A DNA stretch of 35,261 nucleotides from an uncultured Flammeovirgaceae bacterium (GTDB lineage: Bacteria; Bacteroidota; Bacteroidia; Cytophagales; Cyclobacteriaceae), in contig CAKZYJ010000158.1 of the NCBI GenBank assembly GCA_937884755.1, positions 1-35,261 on the forward strand, read 5' to 3'. The notes beneath the pieces were generated by a model that worked only from the letters and a program-made list of their open reading frames with translations, did no database searches and was not told the origin of the DNA. Shown one piece after another: positions 19,460-28,029 of this stretch. Within the stretch, counting starts at the first letter, position 1. Every line of letters begins with the position of its first letter. The translations under genes and the position numbers were made by a program.

Positions 19460-20743
19460 ATGAGAGATTCCGGTGATGCAAACCACTTTTCCAACCTCTT
19501 CTGGCTAACCCTGGTTGGCCTACTTTGGTCCTGTTCTTCATCCGACAACAGCCAAACTCAAGAAAATTATGCCTTTCCATCGGTAGAGCAACTTCCGATC
19601 CAACCCACCCTTCCTCCTTTATTTACTCGTCTCAATGATTCTACCAATATTAGTATGAGTCAGTGGGATGAGCAAAAATCTTATCTTAAGAAAATGCTAG
19701 CCCATTACCAGTACGGGCAGATACCACCCAAACCATCTGATTTCTCAATCAAAAATCTGAGTGTTGATAGCACAGAACAGTGGATAGAAGAACGTTTTCA
19801 GATTCATTTGGAGCGGAATGGTGAAGAAGCTGCTTTTACCACTGGGGTTTTGCGGCCTTTAAATTCTGGGCGATTGCCAGTCATTATTAAAAATGATGCT
19901 CACTTATTTGATCTTTCTGATATTCAAGATTCCGCTACGTTAGCTAAGTACCAACGGCGGCGGCGGGATACTATCCAAGCTTTTGTCAATCAGGAACTCC
20001 TGCAACGGGGTTACGCACAGTGCAAATTTTTGCGAAACGAATTAGCACCCGATCGCCCGCATCAACGTGATGTGGGTATATTCCGATTGTATCCCGAATA
20101 TGATTGGGGAAATATTGCGGCTTGGGCTTGGGCCTACCAGCCTATTATTGATTATCTGGTAGAACAAAAATATGTAGATGCTGACAAAATTGTAGTAACC
20201 GGTCATTCCCGGGGAGGAAAAACTGCTCTTTGTGCCGGTATTTTTGATGAACGCATTGCAATCACAGCACCCAATTCTTCCGGCAGCGGAGGTACTGGCA
20301 GTTGGCGCTACTTTGATCCTGAACAAGAACCCCAGGTTTTACGTTACCATCAAGACAGGTTTCCGTATTGGTGGACTGATAAACTCTACCAATTCGTAGG
20401 TAGCTCTCAGAAATTACCTTTTGATGCCCACACCGCTAAAGCGCTGATCGCCCCTCGGGCAATAATCAATACCCACGCCCGACAAGACTATTGGGCCAAC
20501 CCTTACGGGACATACCTTACTTACCAGGCTGCACAAGTTATTTTTGACTCACTAGGAGTTGCTAATCACCTGGCCATTCACTGGCGCGATGGTGGGCATA
20601 ATCAGAACGAAGAGGATTGGTTGGCTTTGTTGGACTACTGCGACTATATCTTTTTTGATAAAGTTACTAGTCGGCAGTATAATCAAAGTCCGTATCCGCA
20701 ATATCAATATTCTGATATTGCGGAATACGATGTGAGCCAGTAA
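19460..20743 (+). CDS. CE15-like alpha/beta hydrolase lipoprotein (glucuronoyl esterase family)
   Basis: I chose ATG 19460 (427 residues) because it gives a lipoprotein signal ending LLWSC (Cys25); the in-frame ATG at 19385 would bury that signal 25 residues in. The alpha/beta hydrolase core holds VVTGHSRGGK, with the nucleophile Ser250. This corresponds to the CE15 motif GCSRxGK with His for Cys. SGSGGTGSWR, the Trp-rich PYWWTDKLYQF, LPFDAHTAKALIAPRA and GGHNQNEEDW (His380) also fit CE15. The canonical acid position before SGSGG is Asn/Ser rather than Glu, and Asp343 in RQDYWANP is a candidate alternative acid. CE15 enzymes cleave ester links between glucuronic acid in xylan and lignin alcohols. 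The family is fairly sure; the substrate is unproven and no xylanase genes are nearby. Confidence 0.75.
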   Translation: MRDSGDANHFSNLFWLTLVGLLWSCSSSDNSQTQENYAFPSVEQLPIQPTLPPLFTRLNDSTNISMSQWDEQKSYLKKMLAHYQYGQIPPKPSDFSIKNLSVDSTEQWIEERFQIHLERNGEEAAFTTGVLRPLNSGRLPVIIKNDAHLFDLSDIQDSATLAKYQRRRRDTIQAFVNQELLQRGYAQCKFLRNELAPDRPHQRDVGIFRLYPEYDWGNIAAWAWAYQPIIDYLVEQKYVDADKIVVTGHSRGGKTALCAGIFDERIAITAPNSSGSGGTGSWRYFDPEQEPQVLRYHQDRFPYWWTDKLYQFVGSSQKLPFDAHTAKALIAPRAIINTHARQDYWANPYGTYLTYQAAQVIFDSLGVANHLAIHWRDGGHNQNEEDWLALLDYCDYIFFDKVTSRQYNQSPYPQYQYSDIAEYDVSQ

Positions 20744-20888
20744 ATGGTGCAATCAAAACCCAACGGATACCCTCAGTGTATGATTAGTTAGGTAATCAGC
20801 CAAATCACTTTAGTGCTATTTATAAAACTACCTAAGAGAACGAAAAAGAGATTATATTGCCTCATCAGGTCACCATATTCCAAAAAGT

Positions 20889-21389
20889 ATGCTTCAAGCA
20901 ATAGTCGATAACCAAACAATCTACGAAGTACTGACTGATAATGGTCAAATCAGTGTAGCTGGTGAAGAACTGGCTTTGGATATTCATCCTCTTTCCGATA
21001 AGGTTTTTCACGTAATCTACGAGAATACCTCCTACCGCATCGAAGTATTATCTTTTGACCATTCAAAAAAGACCTTTCAGTTAAAAGTGAATGGTAAAAT
21101 CTTGAACATAGAGTTAAAATCAGAACTGGATACTTTGCTGGAAAATCTAGGAATGGATTCGGCAGCAGAAGCCAATATTAAAGAAATTCTAAGCCCCATG
21201 CCCGGGCTGATTCGTGACGTTAGCGTTTCTGAAGGAGATACGATTACTGCCGGTGATAAACTAGTAACGATGGAAGACAAGAAAATGCAAAATTCAATCA
21301 AATCCCAAGTAGATGGAGTCATTGCTTCGGTGAACGTCAAGACCGGACAGAGCGTAGAGAAAAATCACATTCTTATCACCTTTGAGTAA
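20889..21389 (+). CDS. Biotin carboxyl carrier-like protein with altered biotin motif
   Basis: A 166-residue protein with the layout of the stand-alone biotin-carrier subunits of acyl-CoA carboxylases: a beta-rich N-terminal part (about 1-80), a short linker, and a C-terminal biotinyl domain from about 97 (ILSPMPGLIRDVSVSEGDTI) to the end. The hairpin that should carry EAMKM reads TMEDKKMQNSI (Glu129, Asp130, Lys131, Lys132, Met133). The acceptor Lys132 and Met133 remain, but Ala-Met are replaced by Asp-Lys. I checked this against 21271-21300. Biotin ligase may not modify it. No carboxylase or transferase subunit gene is nearby. It lies 118 nt before pyrH on the same strand. It may be a diverged paralogue; the fold call is solid, the activity uncertain. 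Confidence 0.85.
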   Translation: MLQAIVDNQTIYEVLTDNGQISVAGEELALDIHPLSDKVFHVIYENTSYRIEVLSFDHSKKTFQLKVNGKILNIELKSELDTLLENLGMDSAAEANIKEILSPMPGLIRDVSVSEGDTITAGDKLVTMEDKKMQNSIKSQVDGVIASVNVKTGQSVEKNHILITFE

Positions 21390-21507
21390 CTTCCATTTTT
21401 CGGTTTTCATTTAGAATCATTTTTTCCTTACACCCCCTCCGGCCTTTCGCTAAATTTCGTTTACTTGCACCCGATTTATTGGCACCTCGGTTACAACGGA
21501 TACATTC

Positions 21508-22212
21508 ATGAAATACAAGCGGATATTACTAAAACTTAGCGGTGAAGCACTAATGGGTAATAAGCCCTACGGCATTGACCCGCAACGGATTCATCAGTAT
21601 GCAGAAGAGATAAAGCGTGTAAAGGATACGGGAGTAGAAATCGCCATTGTTATCGGTGGAGGCAACATTTTTCGGGGAGTCCAGGCTGAGAACTCCGGAA
21701 TGGATCGGGTTCAAGGCGATTACATGGGCATGTTAGCTACGGTTATCAATGGTATGGCACTGCAAAGTGCTCTAGAAGAAACCGGAGTGTACACCCGACT
21801 GATGTCGGGCATTAAAATGGAACAGGTTTGTGAACCATTTATCCGCCGCCGCGCGATTCGCCATTTGGAGATAGGACGAATAGTGATCTTCGGTGCTGGA
21901 ACGGGCAATCCTTATTTTACTACTGATTCTACCGCTAGTCTACGGGCTATTGAGATAGAGGCTGATGTAGTGTTGAAAGGCACTCGCGTAGACGGGGTGT
22001 ACACTGCCGATCCGGAGAAAGATCCTTCGGCGAAGCGTTTTTCCACGATAACCTTCACTGAGGTTTACCAGAAGAAACTGAACGTCATGGATATGACCGC
22101 TTTCACGCTTTGTCAGGAAAACAATTTACCCATCATTGTTTTTGATATGAATAAGCCCGGAAACTTGTTTAATCTGATTAGCGGGCAGGAGGTTGGAACC
22201 CTAATTAACTAG
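21508..22212 (+). CDS. pyrH: UMP kinase
   Basis: Phosphorylates UMP to UDP with ATP, in pyrimidine nucleotide synthesis; the hexameric bacterial enzyme of the amino acid kinase fold, in the cytoplasm. 234 residues, normal length. Start [15 protein letters not shown], then [11 protein letters not shown] (phosphate binding), [35 protein letters not shown] and [13 protein letters not shown] are all family signatures. It is followed after 78 nt by frr, a pairing common across bacteria. The start is fixed by the conserved KLSGE motif 9 residues in. Confidence 0.98.
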   Translation: MKYKRILLKLSGEALMGNKPYGIDPQRIHQYAEEIKRVKDTGVEIAIVIGGGNIFRGVQAENSGMDRVQGDYMGMLATVINGMALQSALEETGVYTRLMSGIKMEQVCEPFIRRRAIRHLEIGRIVIFGAGTGNPYFTTDSTASLRAIEIEADVVLKGTRVDGVYTADPEKDPSAKRFSTITFTEVYQKKLNVMDMTAFTLCQENNLPIIVFDMNKPGNLFNLISGQEVGTLIN

Positions 22213-22290
22213 GAATAAGGCAATTTTTCGATTTTTTTAGTAAGTTCACTGCCCCAATTATCAATAACTGACACCTAATTTTTTTACCCA

Positions 22291-22854
22291 ATGGTTGAAG
22301 AAATAGAACTCTACCTTGACGAAGCCAAAACCCTGATGCATCATTCTGTGGAACACGTTCAGCAGGAATTCAGGAAAATACGGGCAGGCAAAGCTTCTCC
22401 CAATATGCTAGATGGACTTATGGTACCTTACTATGGCAATCCTACCCCGATTAACCAGGTTGCTTCAGTCACTACTCCCGATGCCCGAACGATTATGGTA
22501 AAGCCTTGGGAAAAAAATCTACTAGGCGAACTAGAGCGTGCCATCATCAATTCTGATTTGGGGCTAAATCCGCAAAACGATGGCGAAGTAATTCGTTTAA
22601 ACATTCCTCCTCTTACCGAGGAACGTCGTGTTCAACTAGTAAAGCAGGCCAAGCACGAAGCAGAAACGGGTAAAGTCAGTGTCCGTAATGTACGTAAAGA
22701 TACTAAAGATCATATCCACGGACTTCTTAAGGATCATGTATCAGAAGATGAAGTAAAGCGCGGCGAAGACAAGGTACAGGAACTCACCGATCAGTTTACT
22801 AATCAAATAGACGACCTATTCCAAGCAAAGGAAAAGGAGATTATGACCGTTTAG
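22291..22854 (+). CDS. frr: Ribosome recycling factor
   Basis: RRF with EF-G splits post-termination ribosomes so that subunits can be reused. 187 residues, the usual length. It has the three-helix-bundle domain with FRKIRAGKASPNMLDGL, the beta domain with YGNPTPINQVASVTTPDART, and the C-terminal helix with RRVQLVKQAKHEAETGKVSVRNVRKD. It is downstream of pyrH on the same strand and converges on nadD across a 61-nt hairpin-rich spacer. Confidence 0.98.
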   Translation: MVEEIELYLDEAKTLMHHSVEHVQQEFRKIRAGKASPNMLDGLMVPYYGNPTPINQVASVTTPDARTIMVKPWEKNLLGELERAIINSDLGLNPQNDGEVIRLNIPPLTEERRVQLVKQAKHEAETGKVSVRNVRKDTKDHIHGLLKDHVSEDEVKRGEDKVQELTDQFTNQIDDLFQAKEKEIMTV

Positions 22855-22863
22855 CACGTTAAC

Positions 22864-22914
22864 CGGAGGCCGAAGACTGGAGTCCGGTTTCCCGTATCCA
22901 GTCTCCGTTCTCCG
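22864..22914. terminator. Structured spacer between convergent frr and nadD
   Basis: AGACTGG at 22874-22880 pairs with CCAGTCT at 22898-22904, and an outer CGGAG at 22864-22868 pairs with CTCCG at 22910-22914. The whole spacer is built of short GGAGAC/CCGGAG-like words. As it lies between convergent genes it probably serves both as a terminator, though T-runs are weak. Confidence 0.45.
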
Positions 22915-22915
22915 A

Positions 22916-23500
22916 TTAAAGATACAGTTTTCGGCTATGAATATAATCAGCTATCAGATCGGGAACCAGGTACTTGATAGATACCTCGTCTTGGATGCAC
23001 TTACGAATAAAGGTTGCTGAGATTTCCAGCAGTGGCGCTTCCACTTTTTTTATATTCGGATGCTCTCTGATTTCCGGTCTAATCTTCTCTATCACCACAT
23101 TCGGCCGTGGATATATTAATACCTGAGCCTGCTTTAAAATCTCATTGGAGTTTTTCCAGCGGTGTAGGTGCGTAAGAACATCACTCCCCGCCACTAAACT
23201 AAATTGGTGCTGAGAGTAGCGTTCCTGTAAATAAACTAGTGTATCAATCGTATAGCTGGGCTTGGGCATGCTAAATTCAGCATTGCACGCCCGCAGCTCA
23301 AAATTATCCTCCACCGCCAATTCCACCATGCGCAACCGATCTATCTCATTGAGTAAAGAATGTTGCTTTTTAAAAGGGTTTTGTGGGGAAACTACAAACC
23401 AGACCTGATCCAGGTCAGAATATTCTCGTACTACATTGGCCACGATCAGGTGCCCAGTATGAATAGGATTAAATGATCCGAAAAATAAGCCTACTTTCAA
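22916..23500 (-). CDS. nadD: Nicotinate-nucleotide adenylyltransferase
   Basis: Transfers AMP from ATP to nicotinate mononucleotide, the central step of NAD synthesis. 194 residues, standard. The nucleotidyltransferase motif GSFNPIHTGH is at residues 8-17, and ISATFIRKCI near 160 is the second ATP-binding motif. SYTIDTLVYL and VAGSDVL are also typical. On the minus strand, downstream of the TPR genes and the fasciclin-like remnant; holA lies a few kilobases upstream on the same strand. The start is fixed by the conserved motif 7 residues in. Confidence 0.97.
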   Translation of the reverse strand: MKVGLFFGSFNPIHTGHLIVANVVREYSDLDQVWFVVSPQNPFKKQHSLLNEIDRLRMVELAVEDNFELRACNAEFSMPKPSYTIDTLVYLQERYSQHQFSLVAGSDVLTHLHRWKNSNEILKQAQVLIYPRPNVVIEKIRPEIREHPNIKKVEAPLLEISATFIRKCIQDEVSIKYLVPDLIADYIHSRKLYL

Positions 23501-23509
23501 TAATGAACG

Positions 23510-23575
23510 TTATTTGGGCACTAGCACCCGGTCGATAATATATACATGGCTGTCATCAACTTCACAGTCAATCAT
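23510..23575 (-). pseudogene. Probable C-terminal remnant of a fasciclin (FAS1) domain gene
   Basis: The minus strand from 23575 encodes 21 residues ending VYIIDRVLVPK and a TAA. That ending matches the last strand of FAS1 domains (pattern GVIxVIDxVLLP). The codon just before the ATG is an in-frame TAA, and the open frame above it (ending EGKRRSTDL) has only weak similarity to the preceding FAS1 segment. I read this as the eroded tail of a lost gene. The alternative, a chance match over about 11 residues, cannot be excluded. Confidence 0.35.
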
Positions 23576-23732
23576 TTAAAGATCGGTACTCCGTCGCTTT
23601 CCTTCGATTAACTGAGTTTTTACACGCCAAACTAGCGAAAGAAAAAAGTAATAAAAAATGGATAAGTAACGCATAGTAAAACAGTCGTAATGATAAAGGT
23701 TCACAACCCCTGAGATAGCAGAAACAGATTTT

Positions 23733-26117
23733 TCAGGGGTTTGAAGGTTCTTCCAGGATAATTTCGTTTTCAGATTCTTGTTGAGCACTGTCCTGCGCCT
23801 CACGCTTCTGCTGTTGTTCAGCCTCCTCTAATTCCAAGGCTGACAATCTATCTTGAGCTTGCTTCACAACATCAGGTTGGGGCGAATTCTCGATGATGGA
23901 GGTGAGAGTAGCTTTGGCTTGAAATAGCTCATCAGATGCAGCATAATTTTCAGCGATTAGTAGAAACGAAGCTCCTAACCAATCTTCATAGCCACCGAAG
24001 TTCTTGTTGAGTTCGTACAAAGCATCGATGGATTCCTGGTAGTTGCCCCGATCATACTTGATCTTAGCTAATAAATATTGAGCCTCTGCTCCGTTTTCAT
24101 CCGGAGCCGACTGAGCCAGCCCAGATAAAATCTGTTCAGCTTGTTCCAAATTGCCCTGCTCGTAGGCAGCCCTTCCTCGGAATAAACTTGCCTGATTAGC
24201 CGCGTTGGTAGAAACATTTGCTTTTTCCAAAATCTGCTGAGCGTAGTAAGCTACTGAATCTAGTAAAACCGGATTTTCCCGAGCTAGTTCGTAGTACGAA
24301 GTCATCAGCCCTTGCCAGGCGTTGTACCGCTGCTTGGTAGTTCGAGCCGATTGAGCGAGTCGTTGAAAATAAGTGACAGCATTCGCATAGTTGGCCTGAG
24401 ACTGTTCTAGTTCGGCAATACGCTGCATAATCCGCTGAATTTGTGGATGATTTGGTACTGCTGTTAGTGCATAATATGTCTCTAAAGCCTCTTCAGTTCG
24501 TCCTAAGCGATAGTAGGACTCGCCAATGTAGTAGCGAGCTTCGGGTGTATTGGTATTATCCGGATAGGTATCGGCAAACTTTTGCAACTGTTGTATCGCC
24601 TGGGTGTATTGCTGAGAAAAATACAGATTTTTGGCCGACTCGTACTCAATACCGGCCACGTTGGCATCTTCCGGATTGGCCTCTTTGTATTTGGCCAAAT
24701 AAGCGGAAAAGCTAGATGAATTGCCAGAAAGAGTCGTCACCTCCTGTAAACCAAGAATGGCGGAATTAGCGGTTGAGTGAGCCATATATTCATCCAGAAT
24801 TTGTTTATAATCCTGCTCAGCCTCGCGATACTGCTGTTGGTTGGAATATGCCACGGCTCGCCTTAGCAACGCATAAGGCGCCAAGACACTCTGAGGTTGA
24901 GATTCTAATAAAGCACTGAATCCCTGAATGGCATTGCGGTAGTCTCCTTGTTGTAATTGTAGTTGAGCTTTTTGAAAAAGTGCGTCGTCGTAATACGGAG
25001 AATCACGGTGCTGGCTAAGTACCCTATCCAGCTTTTGAACGCCTTGATCGCTATTACCCAGAATTCCCTGAATGATTCCCTGCTGATAATAAGCGTAACC
25101 CGCTTCGGCAGTCCGCTGCTGTATGGCCCGGTCGTAGGTCTGTATCGCCTTTTGGTAATTTTTGGTCACATAGTAAGAGTCACCCAACCGTAGGAGCGCA
25201 TCCGCCAGATAGAATTCATCCTGGTTACTCCGGTTTCGCCGAAGCATAGTCTGCTGAACGTACTTATCGAAATGAGTAAGCGCCTGCGAGTATTGTTTCG
25301 TATTAAAGTGGGCGTAGCCAATACCGTACTGGGATTTAGTATGGTACAATGCCTTTTCTCCTTCCAGGCGTTCCCCAGTAAGGGCTCGAAAAACGGCGTT
25401 GTAGGAGCTGATCGCCTTATCCCAAAACTTGCCGATGGAATACGCTTCTCCTTTCCAGAAATTCGCCGCCGCCACGAGTTCACGATCAATAGGGTACTCC
25501 AGTGACTTATCGAACAAATCTACCGCCACCCGGTACTTTGACTGGTTAAATGCCTGGGTAGCCGCTCGGTAGCTTACTTGCTGATAAGCTTTACGCACTG
25601 GTAACGTTTTGTTAGGCAAGCCTTCTATAAATCTAATAGCCGCCGCGTAGTTCTGGGTATGCAAGTAGGCTTCACTAAGCAAATCATTAGCTTCAGTAGC
25701 GTACTGGGTACGGGGATATTCTTCTTTTAGCCGGTTCAACGATTGAATAGCTCCCCCATATTCTTCGCGGGCAAAGAGCGCTTTTCCCAAATTGAAGAAA
25801 GACTGTTCCCGAATTTTATCGTCGTACTTTTGTTGGGAAGCTGTCTCAAAGGCTGATACCGCGTATTCCAGATTGTCCTGATCGGTATAGAGCACCCCTA
25901 GGTAAAATGAAGCAAATTGGCCAATACTGTCCTGAGACAATGCCGCTTGTTTTAGGTTTTCAATAGCCTCATCGGCTTTCTCTAGTTGATACTGAGCGTA
26001 GCCTAATCGGTATAATACTCCGCGGTCGGCATTTCGCATCTGAGCGTAGGTGTACAAAAAGGGTTCGGCATCATCGTAACGCTGTTGTTGATAGTTAGCT
26101 TCGCCCACTAATAGCAT
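23733..26117 (-). CDS. Large TPR protein, 3' part of a split gene
   Basis: A 794-residue protein made almost entirely of tetratricopeptide repeats, with many units of the ALFAREEYGGAIQSLNRL and YYIGESYYRLGRTEEALETY type, ending in a Gln/Glu-rich tail. TPR arrays bind partner proteins. The first available ATG gives MLLVGEANYQQQRYDDAEPF, which has no signal peptide and begins inside a repeat. The same frame continues upstream as SSVANFPEI, then TAA, NDAGS, another TAA, and then the end of the 238-residue open frame at 26163-26879, which has the signal peptide. The parent was therefore a single secreted TPR protein of about 1048 codons. This part could be made by reinitiation but would then lack an export signal. 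Probably a pseudogene fragment. Confidence 0.8.
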   Translation of the reverse strand: MLLVGEANYQQQRYDDAEPFLYTYAQMRNADRGVLYRLGYAQYQLEKADEAIENLKQAALSQDSIGQFASFYLGVLYTDQDNLEYAVSAFETASQQKYDDKIREQSFFNLGKALFAREEYGGAIQSLNRLKEEYPRTQYATEANDLLSEAYLHTQNYAAAIRFIEGLPNKTLPVRKAYQQVSYRAATQAFNQSKYRVAVDLFDKSLEYPIDRELVAAANFWKGEAYSIGKFWDKAISSYNAVFRALTGERLEGEKALYHTKSQYGIGYAHFNTKQYSQALTHFDKYVQQTMLRRNRSNQDEFYLADALLRLGDSYYVTKNYQKAIQTYDRAIQQRTAEAGYAYYQQGIIQGILGNSDQGVQKLDRVLSQHRDSPYYDDALFQKAQLQLQQGDYRNAIQGFSALLESQPQSVLAPYALLRRAVAYSNQQQYREAEQDYKQILDEYMAHSTANSAILGLQEVTTLSGNSSSFSAYLAKYKEANPEDANVAGIEYESAKNLYFSQQYTQAIQQLQKFADTYPDNTNTPEARYYIGESYYRLGRTEEALETYYALTAVPNHPQIQRIMQRIAELEQSQANYANAVTYFQRLAQSARTTKQRYNAWQGLMTSYYELARENPVLLDSVAYYAQQILEKANVSTNAANQASLFRGRAAYEQGNLEQAEQILSGLAQSAPDENGAEAQYLLAKIKYDRGNYQESIDALYELNKNFGGYEDWLGASFLLIAENYAASDELFQAKATLTSIIENSPQPDVVKQAQDRLSALELEEAEQQQKREAQDSAQQESENEIILEEPSNP

Positions 26118-26162
26118 AATCTCTGGAAAGTTAGCTACACTGGATTAGCTGCCTGCATCATT

Positions 26163-26879
26163 TTAAGCAAGAATAATTTCACCAAAGGTTTTTAGCTGTT
26201 CGTACCTTCCATGCTGATTCAAAATAATGATAATCAGATAGGGGACAGCTTTCCCGTAGGACTCATCATTTTCTATTCGACGCAGGTCGTTGAGCGCTTC
26301 GTTGTATTCTCCATTTTCCAAAGCAATATAGCCTGCGTAGTAATAAGCAGCGTTCCGGTAAGGGTTCTCACTGTTTTTTAGGACATCAAACAGCGGTTTA
26401 GCCTCTTCAAATTTCTTGCGGGTGAAATAAGCATACCCCAATTTGAAATCCCGCGTTTCCTCCTCCACCATCGACAGGTTTCGAGTATCGGTTTTTTCGA
26501 AGTATTCAATCACCTTATCGTAGCGCTGCTCGTTGAAGTAAAAATTCCCCAGTTCGTAATTTGCCCGGATAGCTTTAGGATGACTACCGTGTTCTTGAAG
26601 GAACTGCGCCATTTGAGCCTCGCCGTCTAAATTATATAGCCGTATAGCCGAATAGGCCGCATAGTACTGAGCGTCAGTTGCGTATTGCCCACTCGGGGCT
26701 TGAGTAATGTAGCGCTCGAAGGATTCACGAGCGGCGCCGAACTTCTTTTTATCCAACAAGTCCATTCCCTGCTGATACCAACGGTCAGACACATTTTGAG
26801 AGATATACTCCTGAGCAGAAATCGCGGTAGAAATCAAAAAGAAGAGGAAAAAAATCAGCTTAGAAAAAGGCTGTCTCAT
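26163..26879 (-). CDS. Exported TPR protein, 5' part of a split gene
   Basis: 238 residues. A signal peptide MRQPFSKLIFFLFFLISTAI with SAQ cleavage site is followed by TPR-like repeats (WYQQGMDLLDKKKFGAARES, ELGNFYFNEQRYDKVIEYFE, KLGYAYFTRKKFEEAKPLFD, YYAGYIALENGEYNEAL). It stops at TAA (26165-26163) after FGEIILA, in the middle of a repeat pattern. The downstream TPR frame continues in the same phase 45 nt later, past a second TAA at 26147-26145. It lies 76 nt downstream of holA on the same strand. As it stands it would be a short periplasmic TPR protein. More likely it is the front half of a gene inactivated by two nonsense codons. Confidence 0.82.
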   Translation of the reverse strand: MRQPFSKLIFFLFFLISTAISAQEYISQNVSDRWYQQGMDLLDKKKFGAARESFERYITQAPSGQYATDAQYYAAYSAIRLYNLDGEAQMAQFLQEHGSHPKAIRANYELGNFYFNEQRYDKVIEYFEKTDTRNLSMVEEETRDFKLGYAYFTRKKFEEAKPLFDVLKNSENPYRNAAYYYAGYIALENGEYNEALNDLRRIENDESYGKAVPYLIIIILNQHGRYEQLKTFGEIILA

Positions 26880-26955
26880 AGTTGTTCTAAAATTTTTTCA
26901 GCAAGTAAGCTGACTATCGGTAATTACACGACAGATAATATAACCTATTAACGAA

Positions 26956-27984
26956 TCAGTGCATAAGTCGATATACTAACCCTTTTAGAATTTGATCATC
27001 GCTACCGGTAGTATTTTCAATCCCTTTAGAATTTAGATCGGCTCTTCGTAATAAACCGATGTTACGAATCACTTTGGGAAGCGGGTAATTGACCGCCGCC
27101 ACCCGGTATTCTTTCACAAAAAATGGGTGTACCTTCAGTAACGAGGCTAATCCGCGCTCCGTTTTATCGGTGGCCTGGTGCACCAACAGTAATTTACTAA
27201 AAAAGGTGAACAGCAAAGCAATAGTCGGAATGATAGGATTAGCTTTGGGATTAGCCGAAAAGTAGTACACAATTTGAAATGCTTTAGCAAAGTTACCCTG
27301 AGCAATGGCTTTCTGTAGCTCAAACGCATTAAACTCCTTACTTATACCTACGTATTTTTGCACTAGGTCAGCGGTAATCATTGTCTGAGATTCTTTCTCC
27401 AGGTTAATCGATACTTTCTCCAGTTCATTCGCCAAACGCTCCAGATTGTTGCCAATGTGATCCATCAGCATCTGTACCGCCTGCTCTTCAATCGTGTGGT
27501 TCTGCTGCTCTACCCACCGAATGATCCAATCCGGTACCTGATTGTCGTACATTTTCTTGGATTCCACTAGCACCGCAAACTGCTCAAGAGTCTTACTCAA
27601 CGCCAGCTTTTTGTTTAGCATTTTGTACTTGTGGCAGAAAACCAATACAGTGGAGGGTAAAGGGTGCTGTACGTATTGCGATAGCATTTCCTGCCCCCCT
27701 TTTTGCTGCAAATCGGACAATTCATGCGCTTCTTTTACCAATACCACCTGTCGGTTCGCCATCATAGGAAACCGCTTGGCGTTAGTAAGTACGGTAGGTA
27801 AGTCAGTATCCTTGCCGTAGAGGATGATTTGATTAAACCCTTTTTCTGTTTCGGTTAAAGCATTTTGTTCAATGTATTGAGCAATTTGGTCGATATAAAA
27901 AGGCTCATCGCCCTGTAAAAAATAAACCGGAGCGTATTGTCCTTTTTTTAAGTCTTTTAGTACTTTTTGGGGAGTTGTGGCCAT
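26956..27984 (-). CDS. holA: DNA polymerase III delta subunit
   Basis: The clamp-loader subunit that opens the beta sliding clamp. 342 residues, usual length. The N-terminal region APVYFLQGDEPFYIDQIAQYIE is the family hallmark, corresponding to the nonfunctional AAA+ fold. KRFPMMANRQVVLVKEA and the segment GNNLERLANELEKVSI are typical of HolA. The C-terminal collar domain has the HPFFVKEY motif and a late LKGLVYRL helix. A perfect DnaA box lies 46 nt upstream of its ATG. It is followed by the TPR gene on the same strand. Confidence 0.93.
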   Translation of the reverse strand: MATTPQKVLKDLKKGQYAPVYFLQGDEPFYIDQIAQYIEQNALTETEKGFNQIILYGKDTDLPTVLTNAKRFPMMANRQVVLVKEAHELSDLQQKGGQEMLSQYVQHPLPSTVLVFCHKYKMLNKKLALSKTLEQFAVLVESKKMYDNQVPDWIIRWVEQQNHTIEEQAVQMLMDHIGNNLERLANELEKVSINLEKESQTMITADLVQKYVGISKEFNAFELQKAIAQGNFAKAFQIVYYFSANPKANPIIPTIALLFTFFSKLLLVHQATDKTERGLASLLKVHPFFVKEYRVAAVNYPLPKVIRNIGLLRRADLNSKGIENTTGSDDQILKGLVYRLMH

Positions 27985-28029
27985 AGATTAGATTATTTGA
28001 TAGCGTTCTAGAATAGTCGAGAAAAGGTA

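Noticed and set aside
23576-23803. Minus-strand frame of 75 codons overlapping the 3' end of the TPR gene
   Set aside because: Its first part is an out-of-frame shadow of the TPR gene. Only its last residues, next to the fasciclin-like tail, could be a decayed coding remnant.
26118-26165. Recoding of TAA as a sense codon to join the two TPR frames
   Set aside because: TAA ends rpsG, tuf, frr, nadD and other normal genes here, so general reassignment is excluded. Local readthrough remains untested.
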